This document shows, piece by piece, positions 36,201-48,274 of a DNA stretch of 64,000 nucleotides. This DNA is from Globicephala melas (Eukaryota > Chordata > Mammalia > Artiodactyla > Delphinidae): NCBI RefSeq assembly GCF_963455315.2, contig NC_083316.1, positions 155,364,482 to 155,428,481 of the forward strand, in the 5' to 3' direction. The position numbers were made by a program, and so were the translations under genes. Within the stretch, counting starts at the first letter, position 1; the number at the start of each line of letters is the position of its first letter. The notes beneath the pieces are model-generated. The model was given only the letters and a program-made list of their open reading frames with translations. It was not told the DNA's origin and did not search any database.

Positions 36201-36739
36201 CCTTCATGGGGATCCCCCATGTGTGCCCTGCACCCTGCCCAGTCACCCCTCCCTCCCCCGACCCCACACCCTTTACTGAACACTCCCGGGCCTGCCCCCT
36301 CCCAGACCTTGACACCCAGGTGCACCTGGGCCCCTTCTCCCCAAACCTCGTCCTGGATCCCACTTGAGTGGCCCCCATCCGCACTTGCTCTAATATGTAG
36401 CTTTGGATGAGATTCCCTCTGAACAAAGGTCCCAGCAAATGCCAGGGCCTTGTTCCCTGAGGGGCCAGCACCCCCTCACACACCCTCCTCTCCTGCTGGC
36501 CCAGCCCAGAGCCAAGCTCCCACTGGCTGCCTGCCATCAGCACTGGGCAGCCATGGGCCTGGCCTTTGCCTCCCACTGCCCCATCTCTGTGTTGGGGTCC
36601 TTCTTGCACCCCACAGCCCCAGGACAGGTCACAAGCAAAACTCCCAGCTCTGTGCTTGAAGCCTCCAGACATAGAGAAATACGTTCCAGATGGGACAAGA
36701 CAGGGAGAGGGAACTTGAAGTGATGGAGTAGGAAACCAT

Positions 36740-37270
36740 TTTAAATAAGGTTTTTAATTTTACAACACGTGTGATTTACAGAGAAGCTATAAAGAGACCA
36801 GGGAGAGTTCTCATTTGCCCCCAAACTCAGTTCGCAGTGATGTGCTTGTCACAACTGGTACACCAATATTGATACATTGCCATTAGCCAAAGATTCCTCA
36901 CTTTTCCATGTGTCCTTTTGCTGTCCCAAGGTCCCCAGGGGGAGGGGTGACTGTCCTCGTGTCTCCTTGGTCCCTCTTGGGGGTGACTCCCTCAGACTTC
37001 ACTAGTTACTGATGCCCTTGGCATTTTGAAGGTCAGGTAGTTTGTAAAAGCCCCTGCTGGAACTTGTGTCAATGTATCTCATGATCGCCTGGGGTGAGGG
37101 TTTGGGAAGAAGCCTCTGGGGCAGCAAGGTCTGTGCTCTCAACTTGGCTCCTCCCTGCAGGTGGGGACCTCGGCCACCTGCCTGAAGTGATGTCTGTCAG
37201 GTTGTACTCCTCCCTCCCTCCTTGCTGTGCTCTCTGGAAGAGCACCCTGCTTGAGGTCACAGTGACTACA
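36740..37270 (-). mobile_element. Old L1 fragment, reverse orientation
   Basis: Phrases such as tataaagagaccaggg, ccaatattgatacattgcca and a general drop in GC within otherwise GC-rich DNA suggest a decayed L1 tail. Similar text recurs in the old L1 copies at 7.0 and 53.2 kb. Confidence 0.5.
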
Positions 37271-38759
37271 TGAATTATTCAGAATTCCCTTCTCCCCCAT
37301 TTAGTTAGTTATTGTATCATTTGTATCAGTGGGGTCTCATACATTTTCTACCTTGGGCAACAATCTATAAACCAATCTATAATAGCAGGGTGGTGGGCTG
37401 GCCTCAGAGGCAATCGGGTGGAGAGACAGGACCGGGGACAAGGCTCAGCGTGGAGTGGGGTGGAGCGGGAGTGTGGGCGGGGCGTGGACGCTCCTGGGAC
37501 TGCGGCGTAGCAGAAGCCCCAGCAGGGGTGGTTTCCGCCTGTGTGGGAGCAGAATGCGGGTGCTGGTGCGTTGGGACCAGGTGCGCTTGGCATTTTACTG
37601 CAAAGTCGGGGGGAGTCTCAGGAGCACAGGTCGATGGGCTTCCTAAGGTGCTTGGCAGAAGCGAGGCAGGCCCAGGGAGCGGCAGGACCCGGCGGAGTCC
37701 GGTTCAGGGTTTTTGCTGATGAAGCGGAGGGGGTGCTGAGCGGAGAGCCGTCCAGGATAAGCCCATCGGAGAGGAAGACGCTTTGGAGGGAAGTTTTTGG
37801 GTCTGGTCTTCTGCGGTTTGCTGTGCCTGCTGGCATCCGTGTGCCGATCCAGCAGCTGGCACCAGAAGTCTGGATTTGGGGGACCCCTGCGCATGGCACT
37901 GAGGGCCTGGGCTCCTCCAGGCCATAGCTGGTCAGCATCAGCCCCCTGACCATGGAATGACCCCGCCGTGACTGCGTGTGTGACACAGGCCCTGCACACA
38001 CATGTACACAGCACGCAGGCACGGGCCCTTGGGTCTGAAGAGCCAGAGCCTCTGCTCCACACCCAGAGGGTGCCTGAGCTCCCCCACTGGCACAGGGGGA
38101 AGGAAGAGAGGAGGTTTGCTCACCCTTCCTGCTGCCCAGGCTGTCCCCTTCTGCTGACAGCCTGCAGGGCCTGCACCCTCTTTCCTCCACACGACTTATC
38201 TCTGGGGGGGCTCTGAGTGCACCCAGGTCAGCCCCCCAGGGCAAAGTGCCATCCTTCACACCCCAGGGCAGGGTCCACCCAGTGCCATGCTAGAGCTGGT
38301 CTCAAGAACCCTGCCCTCACCCCCCACTCCCCGCCCCCGTGAGTGTCTCCTCGAGCTTTTCATGGGCCTGGTGGGCGCATTTACACCACGGGAGTCAGCA
38401 AACACTACACCAAGGCTTTTCCACCGAGGGCCAGTTGTTAAATACCACACAGAAGGGATCAGGACTGCCCTGGCACCCCCACCCTCCCTCCCATTTCTCC
38501 ACTGGGCTCCATCTTGGAGGGGAGAGAAGTGGGGGATGCTCTGCCATCCCTTTTCTGGGTTCCTGCGTCGTGGGACTATAGGCCTCAGCCTCCTGGGGTG
38601 TGGGACTGTTGAGGTCAGGGTTGGGGACAGGTCCTGAAGGAGAGCTGAAGTTAGAGCTGAGGAAACACAGCCAGCTGAGGACATCAAGACCCTCATGCTC
38701 ATTCCTCCTTGAGGCAGAGGTATATCAAAGATGGCCCTGAAGGGCTGGGCATGTGCCAG

Positions 38760-38900
38760 TCTGTGTACCTGTAAATGTGTGTGCCTGTGCATGAGTGCAT
38801 TGCACATGTGAGTGTGTGTATATATATGTATGCACATGTGTGTCTGAGTGAACGTATTTGCATGTGCACTTGTGAGTGTTTGCATGTGTGTGGCTATGAG
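38760..38900 (+). repeat. Degenerate TG/TATG-rich tract
   Basis: A 140-base alternating purine-pyrimidine stretch of broken tgtg, tatata and gcatgtg units, apparently a decayed microsatellite. Similar tracts occur at 34808-34880 and 42690-42805. Confidence 0.75.
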
Positions 38901-38984
38901 GGGGCGCTGCACACAGATGTGAGGAAATAGGGTCACTTCCCCAGGAACCCCGGCTGCCCCCTCTTCCTGCCCCCACCTCCTGCC

Positions 38985-39146
38985 CCGGGAGAGGCCCCAG
39001 CTCCATAAAGAGGGCCCGGAGCCCTGAATGCCCCTGTTGTTCCATTCCACACCTGCCCACGCTGCCTCCCAGGCCTGTTCCAGAAGGAGGGGGCCAAAAG
39101 CATCAGATACTCAAGGGTCTTCTGCCTCCAAACTACCCAGGAGCAG
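38985..39146 (+). promoter_or_regulatory. GJC2: Candidate proximal GJC2 promoter/exon (TATA-like)
   Basis: A TATA-like ccataaagagg near 39003 is followed about 30 bases on by ttgttcc, a weak SOX-like core, and then by a possible donor AGCAG|GTACTG at 39145/39146. This could be an alternative non-coding first exon 1.2 kb upstream of the coding exon. Support is limited to motif spacing. Confidence 0.25.
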
Positions 39147-40397
39147 GTACTGGTGTGGAGGAGGGAGGGTGGGCATTAGGAGGCTGCAGCCCCCTCCCTA
39201 GAGGTGCAGGGGTACAGGGGTGTCTGGTCCTGCCCACTGAGCCCCTTCTAGGTACAGGCTCACTCAGGGGTAGCTGATCTAGAAGGAGCACTGGTCTGGG
39301 ACGTGGTAAGTGGCCACATGGCTGTCTCCGAGTGTCACAGGTGCCCGAGTGTGGTTGTGTGTGTGCCTTACGGTGTCTGTGGGCCTCGCTGCACATGGTG
39401 CCACGCTGAACAGACACCTGGGCTCACCCCCTCACCCCCCAGCCAGGATGTGCAGAGGACATGGGAGTGCTGGAACAAGAGGGAGGAGCAGCCTGGAGGG
39501 TAGGCCTCAGCCCCTGGTACAGCTGGACCAGTGGCGGGGGTGGGGGGGCGCAAACAGCACGGCAGTGGTCCTTTGTGGAGATGGGGACCAGAGCCCCTGT
39601 CCAGGATGTGGAGGAAGGGGGGCCCACTGTTGGGGCGTCTGGAACTGGTGGGGCTGGGGGCTACAGGGGCTGGAGGCTGACAGAGCCGTTGGGTCTGGGG
39701 ATGGATGGGATTAGGGGGTGATGAGAAGGCTAGACTAGGAGGCTGGGGGCTGAGGGCCACTGGGTCTAGGGGCCTGGAGAACTGTGGGCTGATGGGGAAT
39801 GGAGTGGCTGAGGAGCTGGGGGGCCAGGCAGGCTGCAGGCCCAGCCCTTGGTGGGCCCCTGGCATGCTGGCAATAGGAATCCAGCAACCTGGGTGCTGCA
39901 AGGTGGGAGCAGGCATCTGAGGTGAGGCCCAGACTCTGAGCGAGGCTGGTCCGTTTTCTGGTTGACCTTACGAAGGCAGCTCACCCAGTGGACTCCCTGT
40001 GGCTCTCAGGGCCTGGGGTGAGGTCCCCAGAGGCTGGGTAAGGGACACAGCTTGCACGGCACTGGGCTTTCCTAGAGAGCTGGGGGAGGGCAGGAGGGCT
40101 GGCCCTGCTCCAGGCCACAGGGACCTAGAGTCGGGTTTTGGGGGGAGCAAGGGTAGGTGCTCAGCCAGAGAAGGAGGCCCCTTGTCTGTCCTTGTAGGGT
40201 CTGTCCTCTGGCTGCAGAGGCCCCGGCCTCTTGCTGATCCCTCCTAGGGCAGGGTCAGGACCCTAGGTGAGGGTGGCGCTCCTGGAGGGGCTCCAGGTGC
40301 CACTGTACACCCTCCCAACCCACCAGCCCTTGCCCCCATTACCCTCGCCCCAGGTTGAGCTCCTGCTCATGGCCTGCAGGTCCCATCCCCCGCCCCT

Positions 40398-41681
40398 ATG
40401 ACCAACATGAGCTGGAGCTTCTTGACGCGGCTGCTGGAAGAGATCCACAACCACTCCACGTTCGTGGGCAAGGTATGGCTCACGGTGCTCGTGGTCTTCC
40501 GCATCGTGCTCACGGCGGTGGGCGGTGAGTCCATCTACTCCGACGAGCAGACCAAGTTCACGTGCAACACGCGGCAGCCGGGCTGCGACAACGTCTGCTA
40601 CGACGCCTTTGCACCCTTGTCCCACGTGCGCTTCTGGGTTTTCCAGATTGTGGTCATCTCCACGCCCTCCGTAATGTACCTGGGCTATGCTGTGCACCGC
40701 CTGGCCCGCGCCTCACAGGACGAGCGCCGCCGCGCCTCACGCCGCCGACAAGGCCGCCTCGCGCCCCGTGCACCCCTGCCCCCACCGCCCCACCCAGGCT
40801 GGCCCGAGCCAACAGACCTGGGCGAAGAGGAGCCCATGCTGGGCCTGGGTGAAGAGGACGAGGATCCGGGCGCGGCCGAGGGCCTGGGCGAAGATGATGA
40901 GGCTGAGGACGTGGGTGCCGCCAAGGGCGCAGGAGGGGACACAAAGGCGACCGGGGTCCCAGGCCCGGCAGGTCAGCATGACGGGCGGCGGCGCATCCAG
41001 CGCGAGGGGCTAATGCGCGTGTACGTTGCCCAGCTGGTGGCGCGGGCCGCCTTCGAGGTGGCCTTCCTGGTGGGCCAGTACCTGCTGTATGGTTTCGAGG
41101 TGCGGCCCTTCTTCGCGTGCAGCCGCCAGCCCTGCCCGCACGTGGTCGACTGCTTCGTGTCGAGACCCACTGAGAAGACGGTCTTCCTGCTGGTCATGTA
41201 CGTGGTCAGCTGCCTCTGCCTGGTGCTCAACCTCTGTGAGATGGCGCACCTGGGCCTGGGCAGCGCGCAAGACGCTGTGCGCAGCCGCCACCCCCTGCCC
41301 ACCACCCCTGGCCCCATGCCTCGCCAGCAGCCCTGTGGTCTCCCCGCCGCGCCTTCGGGCCTGGCCTGCCCGCCAGACTACAGCCTGGTGGTGCGCGCGG
41401 CTGAGCGCGCACGCACCCACGATCAGGACCTGGCCAACCTGGCGCTGCAGGCGCTGCAGGACCGGCGGTCACTTGGGGACCTCGACAGCCCACCAGGCCC
41501 TGGCCTTCCAGCAACCGCCCGGGGGCCCCCGAGGGCCGGTGCCCCTGCCTCCGGGTCGGGCAGTGCCACGTCGGGGGGCACTGCCGGGGGCCAGGGCCGG
41601 CCAGGGGCCAAACCCAGGATGGGCTCTGAGAAGGGCAGTGCGAGCAGCAGCAGGGAGGGTAAGACCACCGTGTGGATCTGA
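40398..41681 (+). CDS. GJC2: Gap junction gamma-2 (connexin 47), single coding exon
   Basis: Cx47 forms oligodendrocyte gap junctions, pairing with astrocyte connexins. Loss of function in human causes a hypomyelinating leukodystrophy. The whole 427-residue frame is in one exon, as in nearly all connexins (human about 439). Four membrane segments fall near 22-42, 77-99, 207-232 and 260-281. Extracellular loop 1 has the diagnostic cysteines C56-x6-C63-x3-C67, and loop 2 has C241-x4-C246-x5-C252. The cytoplasmic loop (about 103-205) is unusually long, with an Arg-rich start, a Pro-rich part and a Glu/Asp-rich part, as in human Cx47. The Pro/Ala-rich tail ends in KTTVWI, a likely PDZ ligand. The start has a weak context; Met4 (MSWSFL) matches the usual connexin start. 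An acceptor at 40352-40353, or one at 40378-40379, joins a non-coding first exon. Confidence 0.98.
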   Translation: MTNMSWSFLTRLLEEIHNHSTFVGKVWLTVLVVFRIVLTAVGGESIYSDEQTKFTCNTRQPGCDNVCYDAFAPLSHVRFWVFQIVVISTPSVMYLGYAVHRLARASQDERRRASRRRQGRLAPRAPLPPPPHPGWPEPTDLGEEEPMLGLGEEDEDPGAAEGLGEDDEAEDVGAAKGAGGDTKATGVPGPAGQHDGRRRIQREGLMRVYVAQLVARAAFEVAFLVGQYLLYGFEVRPFFACSRQPCPHVVDCFVSRPTEKTVFLLVMYVVSCLCLVLNLCEMAHLGLGSAQDAVRSRHPLPTTPGPMPRQQPCGLPAAPSGLACPPDYSLVVRAAERARTHDQDLANLALQALQDRRSLGDLDSPPGPGLPATARGPPRAGAPASGSGSATSGGTAGGQGRPGAKPRMGSEKGSASSSREGKTTVWI

Positions 41682-42666
41682 GGCCTGCATTGGTTGCTGT
41701 TCCTCCTCCCTCCGCACCAGGGCCGAGGTGGAGGGCTCTGGAGGAAGTCTAGGGTCTGGACACCGCCTAAGGGGCAGAGCACAACCTACCCTCCTCCTCC
41801 CCCTCAGGTGGCTGCTCTCCACCTCGAGAGGGGGCGGAGGGCACCAGCCTGCTCTGCATCACTGCCCCTCCCTGCCTGAGCCCCATCTTCATCCAGGATA
41901 GGGTGGGGAAGGTAGGCCTGGGAATCACGAATGGTCCCCAGCTCTGGTCCATAAGCCCTGATGGGTAGGTGGGACTGTGGCTGGGGCATTTCCACCCTCC
42001 CAGAGCCACCCTGGCCACCTCAGGACAAGGCTGCCCTCCAGGAGAGAGCTCCACCCGCTCCTGCCCCGCTTTCCCGGCAGTAGCCCATGTGCGATTGCCC
42101 AGGGATGCTTGGCCTGGGTCTTGGGGAGTACTGTGCTTGTCCACAGTACTCCCTGCCCAGCAAATGGGGCTCTTTTCCTAGCACCCACACTCTTCTAGCC
42201 CAGGTTCTTGTTCTTGCAGAGATGGAAGCAATGCCAGGTCTTCCTTATACAGAAGGGAAAACAGAGACCACAGTGGGCAGAGGCCCCTGCGCCCAGCCCT
42301 GGTCTGTACCACCTCCTGCCTCACCCCCACTAGGCCCCAAGCATGAGCTGCCTCGAGTGCCAGTGGACCTGCACCCTGCTTCCTGTTCCCTGCCCAGGCA
42401 GATCTGGGGCTCAGGCCCTGCATGGGCCCCAGGGTGGATGGGACCATGCCCTCTCCAGCTCCTGTGCTGGCCTGGCGTGGCCCCTTCCTCTGGGACATAC
42501 TTCAAGTTCTGAAAAGACATCGGTCCCCCTTACCACTCAGACCAACAGGATGGTGGTGAGGGGCTATGGCTTTGCCCATGCTAGGGGAAGGCGCTCTGAG
42601 GCTCCCACCACAGCCTCTTCCCTCCAGCCCCCTGTCCAATTCAGACACAGCCTCCAAAGGGAGTGA

Positions 42667-42672
42667 AATAAA
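42667..42672 (+). terminator. GJC2: GJC2 poly(A) signal AATAAA
   Basis: A canonical AATAAA lies about 1 kb after the GJC2 stop, immediately before a TG-rich tract that would serve as a downstream GU-rich element. Confidence 0.85.
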
Positions 42673-42689
42673 ACTAACTTTTGTTTACA

Positions 42690-42805
42690 ACCACATGTGT
42701 ATGTGTATGAATGTCCGCATAAATGTGTGTGTGTGCTTGTGTATGTATGTGGGAGTGTGGTGTGTGCACATATGTGTGAGTACACATATATGCGTGTGTG
42801 TACGT
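42690..42805 (+). repeat. TG-rich decayed microsatellite downstream of GJC2
   Basis: Broken runs of tgtgtg, atgtatg and acatatg occupy about 115 bases directly after the GJC2 poly(A) signal. Confidence 0.8.
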
Positions 42806-44780
42806 GTCCACCGCTGGCCTCTGGGGACACATGGCTCAGCTCTAGGATGGCTGGGAGAGGAAACCACTTTGCAGGGACCATCTGGGGAGCAAGGCCCAGG
42901 TTGAGCCCCTGCAGCTCCTTGGAGACACTCTGGTGCCTCTCTGTGCCAGGCAACAGGCTCTGCCCAGAGGGGAGGGATATGGCTGAATGAGAACAAAGAA
43001 CAGCCGGGCCTGCACGTTTAGAGCCCAAGGTGGTAGCTCAAAGGATAGAGAGGCAGTCCTGTCTCAGGCCCCGGCATTATCCAGATGCTGGCCAAAGCCT
43101 GCAGTGGTAGCTTTTGGTGGGGAGCAAAGGTGAGCACAGTTGGGGAAACAGCTGCTGCTGTCAAGGAGCCACCTTGGTCTAGACTTCAGTGATCCTGCTG
43201 TCTACCAGCCTCCCTCAGGCCCAAGGCAGGCCCTGAGAGCTTCTCCCAGATTGCAAATCCTCTCTGGGGTCCCAGGGCCAAGCCCCAAGCCTGGGTGGAC
43301 CCCAACCCAGCCTGCCTCTGGTCAGATGCCAAATGCAGGCTGAGTCCCTTTCCTTTGTGGGGTCTGACTGGCTGATCCCGGGTTCCAGGTGACCCCACCC
43401 CCAGGTAAGCCCCACCCCCATGAAGTCCCAGATGTCAATGCTGGAAGCAGAGCCTCAGAAGGAAAGCCAATCCAGACCCAGAGCAGGGACTCGCCACTCG
43501 CCTCTCCAAGAGAGGAAAGCCCATGGGACTGGCATCCCTGCATTTGGGGCTGTGCTGCTGGCAGTGTCGTCATGAGGAATACTGGGTTTCTGTGGTGGGG
43601 AACACGCTGTCTGTCCAGCCATGCCTGGCTCCCATCAGTGTGACTGGGTGCAGCAGAGCTGGTGAAGGATATCTGCAAGGCACTATTGTTGGCTGACACC
43701 CTTGCCGTGGCCCCTCCGTAGCCTCCCTGCCCACCGTGTCCCTGAGAGCAGCCTCCTGCAGCCAGTGGAGGGCCTGGAGGACATCAGGACCTCAGGGAGT
43801 TAAGTGGGCATTCCAGGTGGGGAATAGTGGGAGGCTTTAGGGTTCAGAACCACCCTAGTGGCTGGAGAGGGCTGGTGAGGAAGGCAGGTGTCCACTCCGA
43901 GCAGGACCCAGAGGTTGGCCTCGATCCTGATGGTCAGTGCTCCCACATCTCAAGGCCATGAGGCACACTTGATGGTGACAGGGTCCCACAAGGGGTGGAA
44001 GGTGGGGCATGGGCCCTCAGCATCTGCCTGAAAAGAAGCCTTAAGCCAGCAGACAGGGAGACCCTGGGCGGCTTTGTGTTTGGGGAAGAACATTCTGGAT
44101 TTCACTGTGACAGTGTCCAGGGAAGCCTTCCCCCATCCTCTCTGTGGAGTAACATCAGGATCTCACCCTCTATAACTCGGGTTGGGCTCCTGGTGTAGTT
44201 TCAGCCTGGGAGTGTCTGGTGGGGCCAGGGCTGGCTCAACGATTTCCTCACTCACCGAGCTGGGGGTCCATGCTGGGGTCCCTCGATGTGGTTTGGACCT
44301 CCTTGCAGCATGGCGGCCCAAGAGGACCCAGCAAAGGCCAACTGACTCTTATCACCAGCCCTAAAATCATATCACTTCACATCATAGCAGTCACAGGCCT
44401 GCAGGATCCCTCTCAATGGGCCAGTGTCACATTTTAAGGACATGTGGAATAGTCTCTGTTGGCCTTGGTCCGCTGGCCCCCCTAGCCACGTGTGAAGCCC
44501 TTCAGCACCCCTCCCACCCGCACACACGGGCACGTGATCTTGGGGCCTCTGCAGCCACTGCTCCCTTCTTTTACCACAGTTCTGATATCGGTCCATAATT
44601 CGCCCCATACTGTTTAGCCTGTCCAGTTTCTATCATCTCAGTCCCCCACTCCTAATTGGTTTAGATACAATTTGAGGCAGCTGGGTCAATGGGAACAGGA
44701 CACTGCCCAGGGGCTCCTGGGGAAATCTATTTGCTGCGTGTCTGTGACATGGAAGTCAGATGTGGGTCAAGCTGTGAGTC
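42806..44780. other. Intergenic stretch GJC2/IBA57, no gene seen
   Basis: GC-rich unique-looking sequence. Open frames are short and unsplicable by eye. No RNA gene or clear repeat was recognised. Confidence 0.5.
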
Positions 44781-44789
44781 TCTGTGGGT

Positions 44790-45385
44790 TGGTCCAACAC
44801 CCATCTAGATGTTGCGGTGAAGCTGTTCTTTTAGATGAGATTAGCATTGACGATCTGTGGACTTTGATAAAGCAGACCACCCTCCCTAATGTGGGTTGCC
44901 CTCATCCAATCAGGTGATGGCCTTAAGGACAAAGACTGAGGTTCCCAAAGAAGGGATTCTCCCTCCAGACTGCCAGTGATGATTACATTTATGGGTCAGC
45001 TTAACTGGGCCCTGGGATGCCCAGAACAAGCATGATTCTAAGTGTGTCTATGAGGGTGATTCCGGATGAGATTTCACACTGAATCTGCACACTGAGTAAA
45101 ACAGATGGCCCTCCCCAGTGCGGGTGGGCCTTGGCCAATCAGGTGAAGGCTTGAGTAGAACAAAAAGGTGGAGTAAGAGAGAACTCCTGCCTGACAGTTT
45201 GAGCAAGCACACTGGTCTCCTGTCTTCAGATTCAGACTCAGGCTAGAACTCTCCTGAGTCTCTAGCTTGTAGATGGCAGACCTTGGGACTCCCAGGCCCC
45301 ATAGTTGAGTGAGCCAATTCCTTATAATAAATCTCTATCGAGTTGGTTCTCTTTCTCTGGAGAACCCCAACTAATCAACATCCCA
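44790..45385 (+). mobile_element. Ancient mammalian interspersed repeat, two nested or tandem parts
   Basis: Two successive stretches share phrases: gagattagcattgacgatc with ccaatcaggtgatggcctta (44840-44930), and gatgagatttcacactgaat with ccaatcaggtgaaggcttga (45065-45155). The second continues to the typical end ccttataataaatctc and ctctttctctggagaacccc. This end is familiar from old mammalian repeats, but I cannot name the family with certainty. Confidence 0.6.
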
Positions 45386-45454
45386 TCAGCCAGAAGTCGT
45401 TAAAAGGGCATCCCAGCTGTGAGGAAAACTGCAAATGGAGGCTCTATTCTGGGA

Positions 45455-45830
45455 GGTATCTCAGTCAGCTCAGCCTGTGTAACAAAACCATAGACTGGGG
45501 GCTCAAACAACAGACATCTATTTCTCATAGTACTGGAAACTGGAAGTCCGAGACCAAGGTGTCAGCACCTGAGGCCACTCTCCTTGGTGTGTAGACAGCT
45601 GTCTTCTCCCTGTGTCCTCACATGGTCTTCCCTTTGTGTGAGTCTGTGTCCTCATCTCCTCTTCTTATAAGGAAACCAGTCTTATTGGATTAGGGCCCAC
45701 CCCAGTGACCTCATTTGACCTTAATCACCTCTTTAAAGACTCCATCTCCAAATACAGCCCTGTTCTGAGGTCCTGGGCATTAGGGGTCCATAATGTGAAT
45801 TTGGGGGGATGCAATGCAACCCATATTAGA
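45455..45830 (-). mobile_element. MaLR-type LTR, reverse orientation
   Basis: Read on the minus strand it shows the same family as 19950-20293: a start with ttcacattatggacccctaa, then ggatt/ccttataag motifs, gtgaggacacagggagaag, cggacttccagtttccag and a terminal ccagtctatggttttgtta. It is an old LTR with no internal viral sequence. Confidence 0.7.
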
Positions 45831-47599
45831 AGGCAGATGCCTAACTAAAAGCTCAGTCACCACAGAAGGGGATCCTAATGCATAAGCCTCTTGTTTCAGG
45901 AACTTAGGGGCCTGTGTGAACCACTGGGGTCCTATATGTTTTGTGAGCTTTCAATGGGGGTGACTTAGGATTTACTGTCATGTCCTCCCAACTGATGTCA
46001 CTGGCCATCCCAGGCTAGGGGAGCCAACCTCTGTGTCATACACGTTCCTACCTCTAACACCAATTTCTTGATGTTTTGAACCACCATAACCATGATCTCA
46101 TGCCTGAGCCCCGATACCCTAACAGGGTGTCCATCTCCCACCTATGACATAGTATCTAGTATGCCCAAGTCTGTTAACTCTCAGAGGTGGAACCCAACCA
46201 CTAAACTTGGCACTTAATGCTCACCTAACTACTTAAAAAAAAAATCCTCTCAGTGCCTGTATGGCCATGAGGCTGGAGAGCTGAACTGGGGTGCAAAGCC
46301 ATCGACCCTCGCCCCCCATCTTCTGTGCTCTGGAGCAGGCTGGTGGGTTGAGCCCAGGCCTCCCCACCCCTGCTTCACTGTCTGGTGGGGTCCTCGGGCT
46401 GTGTGGGGCCCACCCAGGTCTGTATAGGGGCAGGGCCAGGCCAGGGGAGCGGCTGGAGCAGGATCAGACAGAACGGCCTTGTCTCATTCTCATCCGTTTC
46501 CATGGCTGGAGCCAACTCGCCGGCTGCTCAGGGATATCGTGGAGGGCTTCAGGGAGGGGGGTGCCCAGAATGGGGGCAGCTTCCTTCTTCTGACTTTGGG
46601 AAGGGAGGAGGCCATGAGGAGAGAATAACAGGAAACAACCCCTGGCCTGGCAGCAGCTGGGAAACAGGGTCTGGGACCCCCACGTCTGCTGATTTTCCAG
46701 CTCTCAGATCCCCACCCCTCCCGACAGCTCCAGGGCCCATGGCCTCAGAGGGAGGAGATGCACATGGGATCCAGCACCAACCTATGCCCTGAGCTGGACC
46801 CAGGCCAATGAGTGGGGTTCCTTGGGAGCATCCTGAGACCAGTCCACAGTTCCCTCCACCTAGACCTGTAGGCATGAGAAGCTGCAGTGAGAGGACCTGA
46901 GAAGGAGCAGTAGCCAGGCCATGCCCACATGCAGGGGTCCCTGCTGTCAGGCTGGCCAGGCTGGTGCAGAGATCTGGGAAGCCTTCCTGGAGGAGGGGGC
47001 CTGAAGCAGTGCTGGTTGGCAGACTCTAGAATGCTGGGAAGTGCTGCCTGCTCTGTTCACAGAGGCAGCCACCAGCTGACTGTGGCTCTGGACATTTCAG
47101 TGTGGCCCATTCAGTAAGGAGCTAAAAGTTTCATTTGACTTCATTTGAGTTAATTTGCATTTAGACAGCCCCAGGCGGCAGCAGTGGCCCTGCTGGACCA
47201 AGTGGGCTGGGCTTGGCACTGGACTGGGAACGTCAGGTAAGGTTCCAGGTGGCCCTGGGTCAGCCTGCTGGCCCTTCCCACAGGCTGTGCTGGTGGGAAG
47301 CAGGTTTTCTGCTGGCCAAGGGATGGGCTGATGTGAGGCTTGAGGAATGCAACCCCCCCCCATGTTGTCCTCGAATGGTTTCCTCCCTGACCTCACAGGG
47401 CTGACAGGGAGGTGCTGGGTCACCCTAGGAACACAGGCCCAACAGAGGAAGACCTTTTCCATGAAAGGCCAGTGGAACTGCATTCCAGGCCTGGCTGCTC
47501 ACAACCAGGAAGCCGACTGGGAGGGGACCAAGGGCCTGGAAAACCCTAGGGAGTTCTGGTCAACCAGTTTATGTTAATGAGGTGACTTTTGAAAAGCCC

Positions 47600-48240
47600 C
47601 TAAGGATGGGGGCTGGTTGCCAGAACCAACCGTGTGATTAGAGGGTTAGAGCTTTCAGCCCGACCCCTTGACCTCTGGGGAGGAGTGATGGGCTGCAGGT
47701 TGAATCAACAGCCAATGGCCAATAATTTAATCAATCACATTTGGTAATGAAGCCTCTGTAAAATCCCAAAAGGACTGGGTTTGGAGAGCTTCTGGGTTGG
47801 GGAACACATAGAGATTTGGGGAGAGTGCAGTGTGCTCAGAGGGCATGGATGCTCTGTACCCCTTCCCACATACCTTGCTCTTTGCTCTCTTCCATCTGGC
47901 TGTTCCTGAGTTATATCCTTTTATAACAAATCAGTAATCTGGTAGGTAAAATGTTTCTCTGAGTTCTATGAGCCACTCTAATAAACTAATTGAACCCAAG
48001 GAGAGGGCTGTTGGAACCTCTGATCTATAGCTGGTTGGTCAGAAGCACAGGTGACAACCTGGACTTCGACTTGCATCTGAAGTGGGGAAGGGGAGAGTGT
48101 GAGTGTATGAGACAGTGTGTGTGGCAGTCTTATGGGATCTCATGCTATCAGGTAGATGGATTAAAAATTGAGTTAAATTTTAAGACACCTAGCTGGTGTC
48201 AGAGAATTGTGTGGTGTGGGGGACCCTCCCCCCCACATTT
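47600..48240 (+). mobile_element. Ancient LTR-like repeat
   Basis: Phrases such as aatcacatttggtaatgaag, ctctgtaaaatcccaaaagg, agagcttctgggttggggaa, tatccttttataacaaatca and tcagaagcacaggtgacaac are familiar from an old mammalian repeat family. I cannot give a secure family name. No ORF of interest remains. Confidence 0.6.
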
Positions 48241-48274
48241 AGTGATAAGAAGTGAAGGGTAGTGTGAGAGTATA

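Noticed and set aside
35944..36672. 242-codon minus-strand open frame in the inferred GJC2 intron
   Set aside because: Gly/Arg/Trp-rich with no domain, no conserved block known to me and no splice or promoter context; it fits a chance frame in GC-rich DNA.
38256..39050. 264-codon minus-strand open frame
   Set aside because: It runs through a decayed TG repeat that reads as a His/Thr/Cys-rich stretch; no family features.
41026..41901. 291-codon open frame on the + strand overlapping GJC2
   Set aside because: It is the +1 shadow of GJC2: the high GC of the connexin exon removes stops from other frames, and the product is Arg/Ser/Trp-rich without domains.
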